Under the pieces are notes generated by a model that saw only the letters and a list, made by a program, of their open reading frames with translations, did not search any database and was not told the origin of the DNA. A DNA stretch of 64,000 nucleotides from Brevibacillus sp. DP1.3A (lineage in GTDB: Bacteria; Bacillota; Bacilli; Brevibacillales; Brevibacillaceae), in the NCBI RefSeq assembly GCF_013284245.2, contig NZ_CP085876.1, positions 683,501 to 747,500 of the forward strand. Reading direction: 5' to 3'. Within the stretch, counting starts at the first letter, position 1. Each line of letters opens with the position of its first letter. The position numbers were made by a program, and so were the translations under genes. Below, in pieces: positions 41,620-51,675 of this stretch.

Positions 41620-42505
41620 GACGCTAGGGCGCCATGTCCGTGAAGGGGTCAAAAACCTCGGGCGGAACGGCTGGATGTCGTTCGCTTCTATTAGTGCCGT
41701 GACCATTACCCTGTTTATTTTGGGAGTTTTTCTCGTGTTGGCGATGAACGTCAATTACTTTGCGCAATCCGTCGAAAAACAAGTGGAAATTCGCGTTTTC
41801 ATGGACTTGCTTGCGACAAAAGAAAACATCACGCAGGTTGAGACCAACATCAAGAAACTTCCGCAAGTGGAGTCTGTTTCATTTATACCGAAAGACGAAG
41901 GGCTGAAGCAGTTTAAAGAGAGCCTTGGTGAAAAAGCGTACTTGTTTGAAGGATTGGAGGAAAGCAATCCTCTGCCGGATGCGTTTACCGTAAAAACGAA
42001 GCAACCGCAAGACACTGCTGCTGTTGCCGCTCAAATTAAAAATCTCCAGTATGTCAAAAGCCTAACCTACGGGGAAGGCACTGTGGATAAGCTGTTCTCC
42101 TTGACAGGAGCAGTTCGTAATGTTGGGATTGCCTTTATTATTGGACTTGGCTTTACAGCGATGTTCTTGATTGCCAACACGATTAAGCTGACGATTGTGG
42201 CACGCCGCAGAGAGATTGAAATCATGAAGCTGGTTGGGGCCACGAACTGGTTTATCCGTTGGCCATTCTTTGTGGAAGGGCTGTTGATGGGTGTGGCAGG
42301 GGCATTGATTCCGACCATTATGTTAACGGTTGGGTATTACTACCTCCTGGATGCCATTCACTCCAGCTTTGAAGCTTCCCAACTGTTTAAACTGTTGCCG
42401 CTATTCCCGCTCGTGTATCAAGTGGCGCTGGCTTTGCTTGCGATTGGTGCATTCATCGGGATTTGGGGAAGTTTGGTGTCTGTACGTCGCTTCTTGCGAG
42501 TTTAA
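41609..42505 (+). CDS. ftsX: Cell division membrane protein FtsX
   Basis: A 298-residue integral membrane partner of FtsE with four membrane segments: one near residues 23-45, an extracellular domain of about 110 residues (VETNIKKLPQVESVSFIPKD), then three C-terminal segments with TIKLTIVARRREIEIMKLVG at the cytosolic junction. The ATG at 41609 lies within the end of ftsE; the longer frame starting at 41555 was rejected. The extracellular loop is expected to bind the hydrolase encoded next. Confidence 0.96.
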   Translation: MKIRTLGRHVREGVKNLGRNGWMSFASISAVTITLFILGVFLVLAMNVNYFAQSVEKQVEIRVFMDLLATKENITQVETNIKKLPQVESVSFIPKDEGLKQFKESLGEKAYLFEGLEESNPLPDAFTVKTKQPQDTAAVAAQIKNLQYVKSLTYGEGTVDKLFSLTGAVRNVGIAFIIGLGFTAMFLIANTIKLTIVARRREIEIMKLVGATNWFIRWPFFVEGLLMGVAGALIPTIMLTVGYYYLLDAIHSSFEASQLFKLLPLFPLVYQVALALLAIGAFIGIWGSLVSVRRFLRV

Positions 42506-42532
42506 TAATTTGAAGAGCGTGGGAGGAGTAAC

Positions 42533-43735
42533 ATGAGAAAGAGAATCCTGCTAGCACTCGTAATCACTGGGCTTGTGGTCGGTACTGTGCTCCCGACAAA
42601 TGTGAGCTTGGCAGCGCCTAGTAAGGCCTCTTTAGACAAGATTAATCGAGAGCTAAAAGACATCCAAAAGAAGAAGAAAAGCCAGCAGCAGCAATTGAAG
42701 AAGACCGAAGAACAGATCAATGTCGTGCAAAAAGAGAAAAAGGGCTTGGAAACGCAATTGATGCAAATCGATTTGCGGCGCAACGATACACAGAAAAAGC
42801 TGGACAAGCTTGAGCAGCAAATGGATGATACCAAGGAAAAAGCAGCAAACGCTCAGGATCAGCTGGATGAAGCAAAAGACCGCGTAGCCAAAAGGGATGC
42901 CTTGCTCAGAACGCGTGTGACTTCCATGTATGAACGCGGTACGATCTCCTATTTGGATGTACTTCTCGGTTCCTCTGACTTTGGGGACTTTTTGACGCGC
43001 ATGCAGGCCTTGCAGCTTATTTTGGAGCAGGACACGCGTATTTTAGAGGATAACATTCGCGATAAGGAAACGATTGAGACCAAAAAGAAAGAAATTGATC
43101 ATCAGCTGACTGTGTACGCCGGGATGTTCGACGAGGCTGAGGAACTCAAAGTCGAATTGGACAAGCAGTACAAGCAAAGTCTAGTGGTCAAGGCTGAATT
43201 GGATAAGAAAGAATCTGCACTGGAAGTAGATTTGGAGCAGTATGGACAGGAGCTTTTGGCTAGCACCAAACTGGAAGCAGCCAAATACGCGGAACGAGTA
43301 CGTGCGATGAGCGCATCCAGTACAGGCTACAAGGGTGGAAAGTTTGCCTTGCCAGTCGCAAGTGGACAATTCCGCTTCACTTCAGGCTTCGGAATGCGGT
43401 CAGACCCGTTTACAGGCCGCTCGGCTGGGCATAATGGTTTAGATATGGCAGCACCTAAAGGAACATCTATTATGGCAGCGGCTGACGGAATCGTTCTCTT
43501 TGCAGGATATAACGGCGGCTACGGGAATACAGTAATGATCAAGCATAACGCGGAATATACCACTCTGTACGGTCATATTCGCGAGGGAGGTATCAAGGTT
43601 TCTGTTGGGCAAGCCGTATCGAGAGGTCAAAAGATCGCAGAGGTAGGATCAACAGGTCGCTCAACCGGAAATCACGTACACTTTACCGTCTATAAAAATG
43701 ACGTAGCAGTTAACCCAATGCCGTACTTGAAGTAG
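42533..43735 (+). CDS. Secreted M23 peptidase with coiled coil (FtsEX-linked cell wall hydrolase/activator)
   Basis: A 400-residue exported protein: signal peptide ending near NVSLAAPS, two long coiled-coil stretches (about 30-105 and 160-255) and a C-terminal M23/LytM domain at 285-395. The zinc ligands are in SAGHNGLDMAAPKG (HxxxD) and GNHVHFTVYKN (HxH), so it is likely an active endopeptidase rather than a degenerate EnvC-type activator. Position after ftsEX suggests control by FtsX, as for CwlO in B. subtilis or EnvC and PcsB elsewhere. GGGAGGAG precedes the ATG. Confidence 0.92.
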   Translation: MRKRILLALVITGLVVGTVLPTNVSLAAPSKASLDKINRELKDIQKKKKSQQQQLKKTEEQINVVQKEKKGLETQLMQIDLRRNDTQKKLDKLEQQMDDTKEKAANAQDQLDEAKDRVAKRDALLRTRVTSMYERGTISYLDVLLGSSDFGDFLTRMQALQLILEQDTRILEDNIRDKETIETKKKEIDHQLTVYAGMFDEAEELKVELDKQYKQSLVVKAELDKKESALEVDLEQYGQELLASTKLEAAKYAERVRAMSASSTGYKGGKFALPVASGQFRFTSGFGMRSDPFTGRSAGHNGLDMAAPKGTSIMAAADGIVLFAGYNGGYGNTVMIKHNAEYTTLYGHIREGGIKVSVGQAVSRGQKIAEVGSTGRSTGNHVHFTVYKNDVAVNPMPYLK

Positions 43736-43827
43736 ACCCTCGTGCGACCAGACAAATATTGTTAACGGAACATGCATACACTAGCAGCATATCTTTTTCC
43801 GGTAGCACAAAGGATGGTGACGTAACA

Positions 43828-45297
43828 GTGAGATGGAAAGGACGTACCGTAATCGCGCTTGTACTCATCTCGATGGTAGCCAGCAGTTTTATTACGATGG
43901 CGATCATGAAGACATCGGCTAGCGCCAGTTCGAGTCAAGGTGGGGCTTTAACAGCATCCAGCATGGCGCTGTTTTCTGGGAGCGGAGATTATCCGAAAGA
44001 GTTCCAGAAGCTGTACGAGGCGTTTTCAACAATCAAGAAAGATTACATCCAAAATGTCACCACTGAGCAGTTAGTAGAAGGTGCAATTGGCGGAATGGTC
44101 GGGTCGCTCGAAGATCCGTACAGTGATTACATGGACCCTCGTTCTGCTGAGGAGTTCACATCTACCCTACACTCGACTTTCCAAGGGATCGGGACAGAAG
44201 TTACGATGCAAAATGGTCGGGTAACGGTTGTTTCGCCATTCAAAAACTCCCCAGCGGAGCGTGCAGGGCTGCGGCCAAACGACCAAATTTTGAGCGTAAA
44301 TGATGAATCCCTTGAAGGATTGGACCTGCATCAGGCAGTGACGAAGATTCGCGGGCCTAAAGGAACAAAGGCGGTTCTCAAAGTTGTGAGAGCCGGAGTA
44401 CCGGAGCCCCTTACCATCGTGTGTGTACGTGACGATATTCCGATTGAGACGGTAAACAGTCAGATACTCGAGAAGAACGGTGTCAAAGTAGGCGTGATCA
44501 ACCTTACCCAATTCTCTACAGAAACAGCTAAGCACTTCAAAGATCAGTTGGCTGCTCTCGAACAGAAGGGGATTGGCGGGTTGGTAATTGACGTTCGAGG
44601 CAATCCGGGCGGGTATTTGTTAGCCGTGAAAGAAATCGGAGAAATCCTCGTACCGAATAAAGGTAAGATCGTGCAAATCGAGTATGGAAATGGCGGACAG
44701 CAAAAGGAAGAGTATTTCTCGACTACAGTAGCTGCTAAGCCTTACCCAATCTCGGTACTGATTAATGGCGGAAGCGCCAGTGCCTCGGAGATTCTCGCAG
44801 GTGCTCTGCGGGATAGCGGCAACTACAAGCTGGTCGGTGAGAAGACATTTGGTAAAGGAACCGTTCAGAGTACCATGGAAATGAACGACAAGAGCCAATT
44901 GAAGCTGACGATTGCCAAGTGGCTCACACCGAAAGGTGAATGGGTCCATAAAAAAGGCATTACGCCAGACTTTGCAGTCAAGCAACCAGACTATTTCAAC
45001 GCAACTCTGTTGCCGGCAGATAAAGTATTGCAGCGCGATATGGCCGGTACTGACGTGAAAAACCTGCAGCTCATCCTGAAGGGCTTGAATCTGTCCCCAG
45101 GACGAGAAGATGGCTATTTTGATGAAAAGACAGAGGAAGTAATCAAGCAGTTCCAAACCTCCAACAAGCTTGAGGTAACTGGCAAAGTAGACGCGAAGAC
45201 ACGCTCTTCGCTGGAAGAAAGTCTCCGTAAAACGATGACGAAGCCAGAAAATGACCTGCAATTGCAAAAAGCTCTGGAAGTAGTCACGGGCAAGTAA
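43828..45297 (+). CDS. Carboxy-terminal processing protease (CtpA/CtpB, S41)
   Basis: A 489-residue membrane-anchored serine protease. The N-terminal anchor is VIALVLISMVASSFITMAI; a PDZ domain lies at about 95-170 (GIGTEVTMQNGRVTVVSPF, AERAGLRPNDQILSVN); the S41 catalytic part shows VIDVRGNPGGYL, the Ser in GGSASASEILAGALRD and the Lys in KTFGKGTVQST; a C-terminal peptidoglycan-binding domain follows (VKNLQLILKGLNLSPG). The GTG at 43828 has AAAGGATGGTGA just upstream, so a longer frame from 43759 was rejected. In B. subtilis ctpB at this position takes part in sporulation signalling. Confidence 0.94.
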   Translation: MRWKGRTVIALVLISMVASSFITMAIMKTSASASSSQGGALTASSMALFSGSGDYPKEFQKLYEAFSTIKKDYIQNVTTEQLVEGAIGGMVGSLEDPYSDYMDPRSAEEFTSTLHSTFQGIGTEVTMQNGRVTVVSPFKNSPAERAGLRPNDQILSVNDESLEGLDLHQAVTKIRGPKGTKAVLKVVRAGVPEPLTIVCVRDDIPIETVNSQILEKNGVKVGVINLTQFSTETAKHFKDQLAALEQKGIGGLVIDVRGNPGGYLLAVKEIGEILVPNKGKIVQIEYGNGGQQKEEYFSTTVAAKPYPISVLINGGSASASEILAGALRDSGNYKLVGEKTFGKGTVQSTMEMNDKSQLKLTIAKWLTPKGEWVHKKGITPDFAVKQPDYFNATLLPADKVLQRDMAGTDVKNLQLILKGLNLSPGREDGYFDEKTEEVIKQFQTSNKLEVTGKVDAKTRSSLEESLRKTMTKPENDLQLQKALEVVTGK

Positions 45298-45350
45298 TGA
45301 ATAATCAAGAAAATGGAAGCAGGTAATTACCTTCTATCCGTAGAAATGAT

Positions 45351-45382
45351 AACCACGGCAAATCAAATGCCGTGGTTTTTCT
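45351..45382 (+). terminator. Terminator after ctp gene
   Basis: AACCACGGCA (45351-45360) and TGCCGTGGTT (45368-45377) form a perfect 10-bp stem followed by a T run. It lies inside the longest open frame of the next gene, which shows that gene must start later, at 45406. Confidence 0.92.
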
Positions 45383-45405
45383 TTCTTTTAGTTGAGGTGA
45401 GGCAA

Positions 45406-46674
45406 TTGGCGATACAGGCAGATATGCTTACCATTGCATATGGCTTTGCCGCATTTTTTATCAATCCTGTTTTCTATCTCTTTCTGGTTTTTATTTATTT
45501 GCATTATCGCAGACAGATGAACCTGGAAAGGCAGCTTTTTTCTGCGCGCATTCAGTCCCCCTTGCTCTCGACGATACGGGCTGTAGGGATGGGCTTGGTG
45601 GGAGGCTTGCTTATTTCTCTTCTTAGCGCAGGACTCGGCGTGGTCGTGCAAGCACAGGATTTGTGGATACTATGGGGATTGGCGCTCATCTTGGCGCTGA
45701 TTCGTTTACGGTTTCTCTGTTTCGCATATGCTGCAGGGATTTTGGCGATTTTACATGCGATCACACAGGTCATTCCACCGGTTACGGATGTTCCTGGATT
45801 GAGCTTTGTTTGGGAAATGATTCGTCAGGCGAAACCTTTGCCGTTGCTTGCGTTAGTTGCGGTCATGCATCTGATTGAAGCGTTGCTTGTACGTTGGAAT
45901 GGCGGGCGGGACGCTTCTCCGCTGTTCGTGGAAGGGCAGCGTGGTCGGATCGTCGGTGCCTATTTGCTTCATTCTTTTTGGCTGACGCCAGTCGTGCTGT
46001 TCGTACAGATGGAGCCAGGTGCTATCAGTGGTGCGTTGTATCCGGGGTGGCCGTTCTTTTCGCCGGAAGCCGCTTCATTCGGACTGATGCTTTTGCCGAC
46101 GGTGACCGGATTCTCCGATATGACGCAAACGATGACACCTTATAGAAAAGCAACGCAGGTTGCGAAAAATTTGACTCTGTATGCGATTGGTTTGTTGGGG
46201 TTATGTGCTCTGGCTGTATGGTTTTATCCGTTGATCTTGCTGGCCGCGATCTTTGCACTATTCGGTCATGAGGCGTTGTTTTTCTGGAGTCAGTATCAAG
46301 AAAGAAAACGTTCGCCTTATTTCATCCAGTCTTCGCGTGGTGTAAAAGTAATGGGTGTCATTCCGGGTACGAGAGCAGAGGAGATCGGCATCACGCCCGG
46401 TGAGATTATCGTGAAAGTAAATGGCATTTCGGTGCGGGAAAAAGAAGATCTATATCCAGCGTTACAAGCCAATCCTGCCTTTTGCAAAATGGAAGTACTC
46501 ACGCGTGAAGGCGAGCTGAAGTTCGTACAGTGTGCGGTCTATGCGGGCAATCATCACCAACTGGGGATCATTGTGGTTCCAGATGCAAATACCCGTGCAT
46601 TTGTTGATTTGAAACGCGCCAGTGTAGTCGAGCTGATCAAGCAAAAGCTGGAGAAGCTGAATGTAGGAGCATAA
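45406..46674 (+). CDS. MinJ-like PDZ membrane protein
   Basis: A 422-residue integral membrane protein with eight or so hydrophobic segments through residue 310 and a C-terminal PDZ domain at about 315-400 (GVKVMGVIPGTRAEEIGITP, EIIVKVNGISVREKEDLYP). Both architecture and position after ctp match B. subtilis MinJ (YvjD), which links MinCD to DivIVA at the poles and division sites. The TTG at 45406 has GAGGTGAGG 4 bp upstream; earlier starts lie before a terminator. Assignment by context rather than strong motif, so other PDZ scaffold roles remain possible. Confidence 0.8.
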   Translation: MAIQADMLTIAYGFAAFFINPVFYLFLVFIYLHYRRQMNLERQLFSARIQSPLLSTIRAVGMGLVGGLLISLLSAGLGVVVQAQDLWILWGLALILALIRLRFLCFAYAAGILAILHAITQVIPPVTDVPGLSFVWEMIRQAKPLPLLALVAVMHLIEALLVRWNGGRDASPLFVEGQRGRIVGAYLLHSFWLTPVVLFVQMEPGAISGALYPGWPFFSPEAASFGLMLLPTVTGFSDMTQTMTPYRKATQVAKNLTLYAIGLLGLCALAVWFYPLILLAAIFALFGHEALFFWSQYQERKRSPYFIQSSRGVKVMGVIPGTRAEEIGITPGEIIVKVNGISVREKEDLYPALQANPAFCKMEVLTREGELKFVQCAVYAGNHHQLGIIVVPDANTRAFVDLKRASVVELIKQKLEKLNVGA

Positions 46675-46686
46675 GGATAGTTGGGG

Positions 46687-46724
46687 AGAAGGTATGCAGA
46701 CAAACGTGCATACCTTCTTTTTTT
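46687..46724 (+). terminator. Terminator after MinJ-like gene
   Basis: AGAAGGTATGC (46687-46697) and GCATACCTTCT (46708-46718) form a perfect 11-bp stem followed by TTTTTT. Confidence 0.92.
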
Positions 46725-46804
46725 CGAGTATAGCTTGTCCATTCGGAAACTTACGGGTGGCTGTTGCGTCTCAATGTAGGAGGAAAAAAGAGGGAGTGGG
46801 TTCG

Positions 46805-48505
46805 GTGTTCAAAGTGAAAAGAACGGTCTCGTGGTTTTTGTCAGGTACTTTAGCTGCCGCCACAGTTTTTGCCTCCCCCTTGTCTGGAGTAGGCGCAACG
46901 AGTCCTGTGACCGTAGCGCAGGCTCAATCGGTTGTGGCTGTGCCGATGCATGTGACGAAAGGTGTCCAAAAGCTAGTCAAGCTTTTACCGGAGCTGTCTT
47001 CGCGCTATGTCGTTTACGGTGGTGAAGTGGATGGACCCGGTGTTAGCGGGGTGGTGGTCACGTTTGCACAGTCTGCTGCTGAGGCTGAATCGTCTATGGA
47101 TGATGCGATTTTTGACGGACAGACAGGGGAGTTGCTCAGACTGAATCTTACCTCGAAAGCAGCAACAAAGCCTACCTATCCGACTGAGCAGCAGGCAAAA
47201 ACGCGTGCGCTGGCTTTTGTCGCTGGTTTGCAGGGAACAGGCACAGGTAACACTTATCAAGCGAGAGAGGTTTATAAAAATAAGGACTTATTGACGGTTC
47301 GACTGGTGCGAGTCCTGAATAATGTGGTGCTCGATGACGATTATGATTGTCTAGTCAGTTTTGATGCATCGGGAAGAATCGTTTGGTTTTCTACGTTTGA
47401 TGGCAGATTATACGAAAAAGTTAGTCCCTCTTCACTCCCATCTCCGCAGCGCGTCATCTCCTCCGAACAAGCAGTACGAAAGTGGCAAGAAAGCCGTCCA
47501 TTAGAACTTGTTTATTTATTACCCATTCATAATCAAAGCGATCAGGTAGAAGCAAAACTCGCTTATGTCCTGAAAAATGGAATCATAACGAAACAACATA
47601 CAGGTAGTGCATTGGATGCCTTTAGTGGTAAACGATTATTAACAACGAATACCCGAGCGACAACCAACCCGTCTCAGACCATCAATGTGACTGGAACAGG
47701 TGAAAAGTGGGTAGCGCAAACAGAGACGCAAGCGCGTGATTTGTTACGCATGCTGTTTAGAATCGAAACAGAAAAGCTGCCGCTATCCATCTACGAGGCG
47801 AGTTACAATGATGGTCCAGCCCTTCGTTATTTCATATGGGGAAACTTTGGCGAGGGGGTTCCCGATGCCGACAAGATATCTCGAATGGCGACCTTTCCTG
47901 AGGGAAGCAGTAACGGCGAGCAGCATCATCTCCTCGTGACGGATTCAAAGACTGGTGAATTGCTTGAATTTTCTACTAAGGTGAACAATCCGCAAGGGTC
48001 TAACGTGAAAACGGATAAGAAGCGGGATCGAATGGAAGCGGAAAAGCTTTTGAAAAGACTGACTCCGTCTGGAAGCAATCAGATACAAGTAAAGGAGGAT
48101 GGAGATGAAAGGTACACTTCGATCGTAGCTGATCCCCTTGTGAACGGCATTCCGGTTTATGGGATCAACCAGAGTGTGGAACAGGGGATGTATACGATTC
48201 GAATCGATTCATGGACGGGTAAATGGGAGCAGGTGAGCATAAACAAACCGGCAAGTGTCAAATACCCGGCCCGTTCCCAAGCGCTTAAAGAACAAGTGGC
48301 CATGACCCGTTTACTCCAAACCTATCCACTTGAGTTGACCTACATCCACAAGCCAGATCACGAGAAAGACACGATTACCTGGAAGCTCGGCTATGACCTT
48401 TCGTTTCGCCAAGCTCGCTCGCATTGCTTCTGCGGGGGAGAATTTAAAGTAGATGATACGTTTTATGTGGATGCGATAACCGGAAAAGTGATCGTAAACG
48501 AATAG
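46805..48505 (+). CDS. Secreted protein with YcdB/YcdC-type repeats
   Basis: A 566-residue exported protein. A signal peptide (VSWFLSGTLAAATVFASPLS) ends near residue 30. The mature part contains repeated units of the YcdB/YcdC and PepSY-like kind, seen as FDASGRIVWFSTFDG, LDAFSGKRLLTTN, TDSKTGELLEFSTKV and VDAITGKVIVNE, each a beta-hairpin ending in xGxxxxF/N. Function is unknown; such proteins are thought to inhibit or fold extracellular enzymes. The GTG at 46805 has AGGGAG 8 bp upstream; GTG 46796 is an alternative. Cysteines near the end (HCFCGGEF) are unusual for this family and might bind a metal. Confidence 0.75.
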   Translation: MFKVKRTVSWFLSGTLAAATVFASPLSGVGATSPVTVAQAQSVVAVPMHVTKGVQKLVKLLPELSSRYVVYGGEVDGPGVSGVVVTFAQSAAEAESSMDDAIFDGQTGELLRLNLTSKAATKPTYPTEQQAKTRALAFVAGLQGTGTGNTYQAREVYKNKDLLTVRLVRVLNNVVLDDDYDCLVSFDASGRIVWFSTFDGRLYEKVSPSSLPSPQRVISSEQAVRKWQESRPLELVYLLPIHNQSDQVEAKLAYVLKNGIITKQHTGSALDAFSGKRLLTTNTRATTNPSQTINVTGTGEKWVAQTETQARDLLRMLFRIETEKLPLSIYEASYNDGPALRYFIWGNFGEGVPDADKISRMATFPEGSSNGEQHHLLVTDSKTGELLEFSTKVNNPQGSNVKTDKKRDRMEAEKLLKRLTPSGSNQIQVKEDGDERYTSIVADPLVNGIPVYGINQSVEQGMYTIRIDSWTGKWEQVSINKPASVKYPARSQALKEQVAMTRLLQTYPLELTYIHKPDHEKDTITWKLGYDLSFRQARSHCFCGGEFKVDDTFYVDAITGKVIVNE

Positions 48506-48518
48506 CACCTTACAAAAG

Positions 48519-48562
48519 AAAAAGCCGCCTTCTCCGATTGCGAAGATGTGCGGCTTTTTGTA
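48519..48562. terminator. Terminator between YcdB-like and FlgD-like genes
   Basis: AAAAAGCCGC (48519-48528) and GCGGCTTTTT (48550-48559) form a perfect 10-bp stem with A and T tracts that serves both convergent genes. Confidence 0.9.
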
Positions 48563-48569
48563 TGGGATT

Positions 48570-49502
48570 CTAGGCAGTTGCTTCGAATCCTGTGATTTGA
48601 TTGAGAGCGACTTTCTTATCATCCTGGAGGACGAATTCGACTACTCCGTTTTTCATGCTGACAGCTTTGACCACGCCTGTAAGAGGCGTATTGGTAGTGG
48701 TGCCGTCCGGATTCGTTTGAGACTGGTTGTACGTGATGTTGTAGCCGATCATTTGCGCGTAGGCAAGGGAGTTGCCCATTGTTCTGTTTTCAGGTTTCAC
48801 CGTCATGCCTACGATTTCTTCGGCTTTTACGGTTGATCCATTATCCAGTTGGAATTGTGCGGTACCATTTTTGGTAGTAAAGCCAGTGATGACGCCATTC
48901 AAGATTTCATCCACCTTGGAAACGTCGTGTGTGGTATCTGGATTGCCATCCCGGTCGACTTCCTTGGTAACTTTATAGGAAATCTCTCGACCGATCATTT
49001 CCATGTACTTCACGCTGTTATCGAGCGTATTACCAGCCAGACCTTGCGATTCCAGTCCGGAGACGTCTGCCAGAGGAATCGGTGTCGATTCGCCTGCGAT
49101 GCGGAAGTAGATTTTGCCTTGATCCATGTAGACGGCATCAAGTACGCCTTCTTTCTTCTGCGTCGAAGTTTCTCCCGTCATCTCGTCTTTTGTAGTAAGG
49201 GAATACGAGGCTGTACGACCTACTAGCTTTTCATACTTTTCTAAAGTGACCATGCTGTTGTTCGATTGCTCCATCAGCGTGGTCATTTTTGTGATTTTTT
49301 CTACCATGGTCAGCATACTTGTTTGCTGGATGAATTGAGAGTTGTCCATTGGGGACATAGGGTCTTGATGCTTTAACTGCTCGAGCATGAGCTTCATAAA
49401 GGCATTTTGGTCGAGCTCGGTGGTGAATTCTTTTTTGCCTTTATAGCTCAAATGCGGTTGTATATAAGGGTTATTTTTAACGGTTGTTCCGGTATCTGAC
49501 AT
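48570..49502 (-). CDS. FlgD-like hook-capping protein with three internal repeats
   Basis: A 310-residue protein. Residues 28-80 are the conserved FlgD N-terminal domain (LDQNAFMKLMLEQLKHQDPM, split here; then PMDNSQFIQQTSMLTMVE), which caps the growing hook. In place of the usual Tudor/FnIII tail there are three related units at about 90-151, 166-233 and 247-306, each opening with a (L/M)(V/I)GxxxxY segment and ending GVxxAVxxxxGxxxFxLxxxxxVxLxxIxG. GGGAGG precedes the ATG on the minus strand. No other flagellar genes are close, so it lies outside the main cluster and may be a second FlgD or a divergent sole copy. Confidence 0.82.
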   Translation of the reverse strand: MSDTGTTVKNNPYIQPHLSYKGKKEFTTELDQNAFMKLMLEQLKHQDPMSPMDNSQFIQQTSMLTMVEKITKMTTLMEQSNNSMVTLEKYEKLVGRTASYSLTTKDEMTGETSTQKKEGVLDAVYMDQGKIYFRIAGESTPIPLADVSGLESQGLAGNTLDNSVKYMEMIGREISYKVTKEVDRDGNPDTTHDVSKVDEILNGVITGFTTKNGTAQFQLDNGSTVKAEEIVGMTVKPENRTMGNSLAYAQMIGYNITYNQSQTNPDGTTTNTPLTGVVKAVSMKNGVVEFVLQDDKKVALNQITGFEATA

Positions 49503-49590
49503 GTCAATCCTCCCTGAAGGTGGCGAGTCTATCTGCGCATGTTTGCACTTCCTTCATCTTATATCGGAAAAATCAGTGGAAAGATGAAGA

Positions 49591-49604
49591 CAAACGTTTG
49601 TTCG
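49591..49604. promoter_or_regulatory. LexA/DinR operator upstream of uvrB
   Basis: CAAACGTTTGTTCG matches the Bacillus DinR/LexA box CGAAC-N4-GTTCG with one mismatch. An extended -10 (TGTTATAAT, 49633-49641) follows 28 bp downstream, so the box can govern uvrB-uvrA in the SOS response. Confidence 0.7.
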
Positions 49605-49683
49605 AATTTTGGGCTTAAACTAGCCGGAATTGTGTTATAATGGAAAGTAGAAACAGTCATGCTATGAGGAGATGAACGAGGGA

Positions 49684-51660
49684 ATGGAGCGTTTTGAATT
49701 GGTATCGGAGTTTCAACCGTCCGGTGACCAGCCGACCGCCATTGCCGAGCTGGTGGCAGGGTTACAGGCTGGCAAGCGACACCAGACATTGCTGGGTGCG
49801 ACGGGAACGGGAAAGACTTATACGGCTGCCCAGGTAATTGCTCAGGTGAACAGACCAACACTCGTGATGGCACACAACAAAACTCTGGCCGCTCAGCTTT
49901 GTGCAGAGTTTAAGGAGTTTTTCCCGAACAACGCGGTGGAATACTTCGTCAGCTACTACGATTACTATCAACCCGAAGCGTACATTCCCCAATCGGATAC
50001 GTTTATTGAAAAAGACTCGAGCATTAATGACGAGATCGACAAGCTCCGTCACTCCGCTACCAGTGCGTTGTTTGAACGCCGAGATGTGATCATCGTTGCC
50101 TCTGTCTCCTGCATCTACGGATTGGGTTCTCCCGAGGAGTATCGGGAGCTGCTCTTGTCTTTACGTGTTGGCATGGAAACAGGACGGGACGAGATTTTGC
50201 ATCGTCTGGTCGATATCCAGTATACACGCAACGACATCAACTTCACGCGCGGTACGTTCCGTGTGCGGGGTGACGTCGTGGAGATTTTCCCTGCTTCAGA
50301 GAGTGAGCAGGCGATTCGCGTTGAGTTTTTTGGAGATGAAATAGAGCGGATTACTTCGATTGACGTACTGACCGGCGAGATTTTGGGACAGCGTGATCAC
50401 ATTGCCATCTTCCCTAAATCTCACTACGTGACGCGCGAGGAAAAAATGAAGCTGGCTGTCCAAAGCATCGAGGCCGAGCTGGAAGAAAGACTGAAAGAAT
50501 TCCGTGATGCGGGCAAGCTCCTGGAAGCACAGCGACTGGAGCAACGCACACGGTACGATATTGAGATGATGATGGAGATGGGCTTTTGCTCCGGTATTGA
50601 AAACTACTCACGCCATCTGACGGGACTGCCTGCCGGGCATGCTCCTTATACCTTACTGGATTACTTCCCAGAAGATTTTATCGTCATGATGGATGAGTCG
50701 CATATGACCTTGCCGCAGGTTCGAGGGATGTATAACGGTGACCGCGCACGGAAGGATGTACTGGTCGATCACGGATTCCGTCTGCCCTCTGCACGCGATA
50801 ACCGTCCACTAAAGTTCGAGGAGTTTGAAGGAAAGCTGAAACAAGCGATCTACATTTCGGCTACACCTGGTCTTTATGAGCTGGAACACAGTCCGGAAAT
50901 GGTACAGCAGGTGATTCGTCCGACAGGCTTGATTGATCCAACGGTTACGGTACGTCCGATCAAGGGACAGATTGACGATTTGATTGGCGAAATTCAAGCC
51001 ACGATTGCGAAAAACGAGCGGGTTCTCGTCACGACTCTGACGAAGAAAATGTCTGAGGATTTGACGGACTATCTGAAAGAAATCGGAATCAAGGTCCGCT
51101 ATCTTCACTCGGATATTAAAACGATTGAGCGGATGCAGATCTTACGTTCATTGCGTTTGGGTGAATTTGACGTGCTAGTCGGGATCAACCTATTGAGGGA
51201 AGGTCTTGACTTGCCTGAAGTATCACTCGTAGCGATATTGGATGCAGACAAGGAAGGCTTCCTTCGCAATGAGCGTTCGCTGATTCAGACGATTGGTCGG
51301 GCTGCGCGGAACGCAGAGGGACGCGTTATTATGTACGCTGACAAAATGACAGATTCGATGACCTCTGCGATTCGTGAGACAGACCGTCGTCGTTCAATTC
51401 AGATGGCTTACAATGAAGAGCACGGCATCACGCCGCAAACCGTGAAAAAGTCCGTCCGCGAAGTGATCGAGGCGACCAAGGTAGCGGAGGAAAAAGCAGA
51501 TTACTTGCCACATGCAGATTTCAAGAAAATGCCGAAGAAGGATCGCGTGGCTGTTATAGAACGTATGGAAGAAGAAATGAAGGAAGCGGCACGCAACCTC
51601 ATGTTCGAGCGTGCGGCCGAATTGCGTGATTTGATTCTTGAGCTGAAGGCGGAACTCTAA
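49684..51660 (+). CDS. uvrB: Excinuclease ABC subunit B
   Basis: A 658-residue DNA-damage verification helicase of nucleotide excision repair. It shows [17 protein letters not shown], Walker A in [17 protein letters not shown], the beta-hairpin region [20 protein letters not shown], the DESH-like [32 protein letters not shown] and a C-terminal UVR domain ([21 protein letters not shown], split before A). The ATG at 49684 gives the usual MERFELVS start; ATG 49672 would add four residues. uvrA follows after 15 bp. Confidence 0.97.
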   Translation: MERFELVSEFQPSGDQPTAIAELVAGLQAGKRHQTLLGATGTGKTYTAAQVIAQVNRPTLVMAHNKTLAAQLCAEFKEFFPNNAVEYFVSYYDYYQPEAYIPQSDTFIEKDSSINDEIDKLRHSATSALFERRDVIIVASVSCIYGLGSPEEYRELLLSLRVGMETGRDEILHRLVDIQYTRNDINFTRGTFRVRGDVVEIFPASESEQAIRVEFFGDEIERITSIDVLTGEILGQRDHIAIFPKSHYVTREEKMKLAVQSIEAELEERLKEFRDAGKLLEAQRLEQRTRYDIEMMMEMGFCSGIENYSRHLTGLPAGHAPYTLLDYFPEDFIVMMDESHMTLPQVRGMYNGDRARKDVLVDHGFRLPSARDNRPLKFEEFEGKLKQAIYISATPGLYELEHSPEMVQQVIRPTGLIDPTVTVRPIKGQIDDLIGEIQATIAKNERVLVTTLTKKMSEDLTDYLKEIGIKVRYLHSDIKTIERMQILRSLRLGEFDVLVGINLLREGLDLPEVSLVAILDADKEGFLRNERSLIQTIGRAARNAEGRVIMYADKMTDSMTSAIRETDRRRSIQMAYNEEHGITPQTVKKSVREVIEATKVAEEKADYLPHADFKKMPKKDRVAVIERMEEEMKEAARNLMFERAAELRDLILELKAEL

Positions 51661-51675
51661 GGAGAGGTTTTTTTC

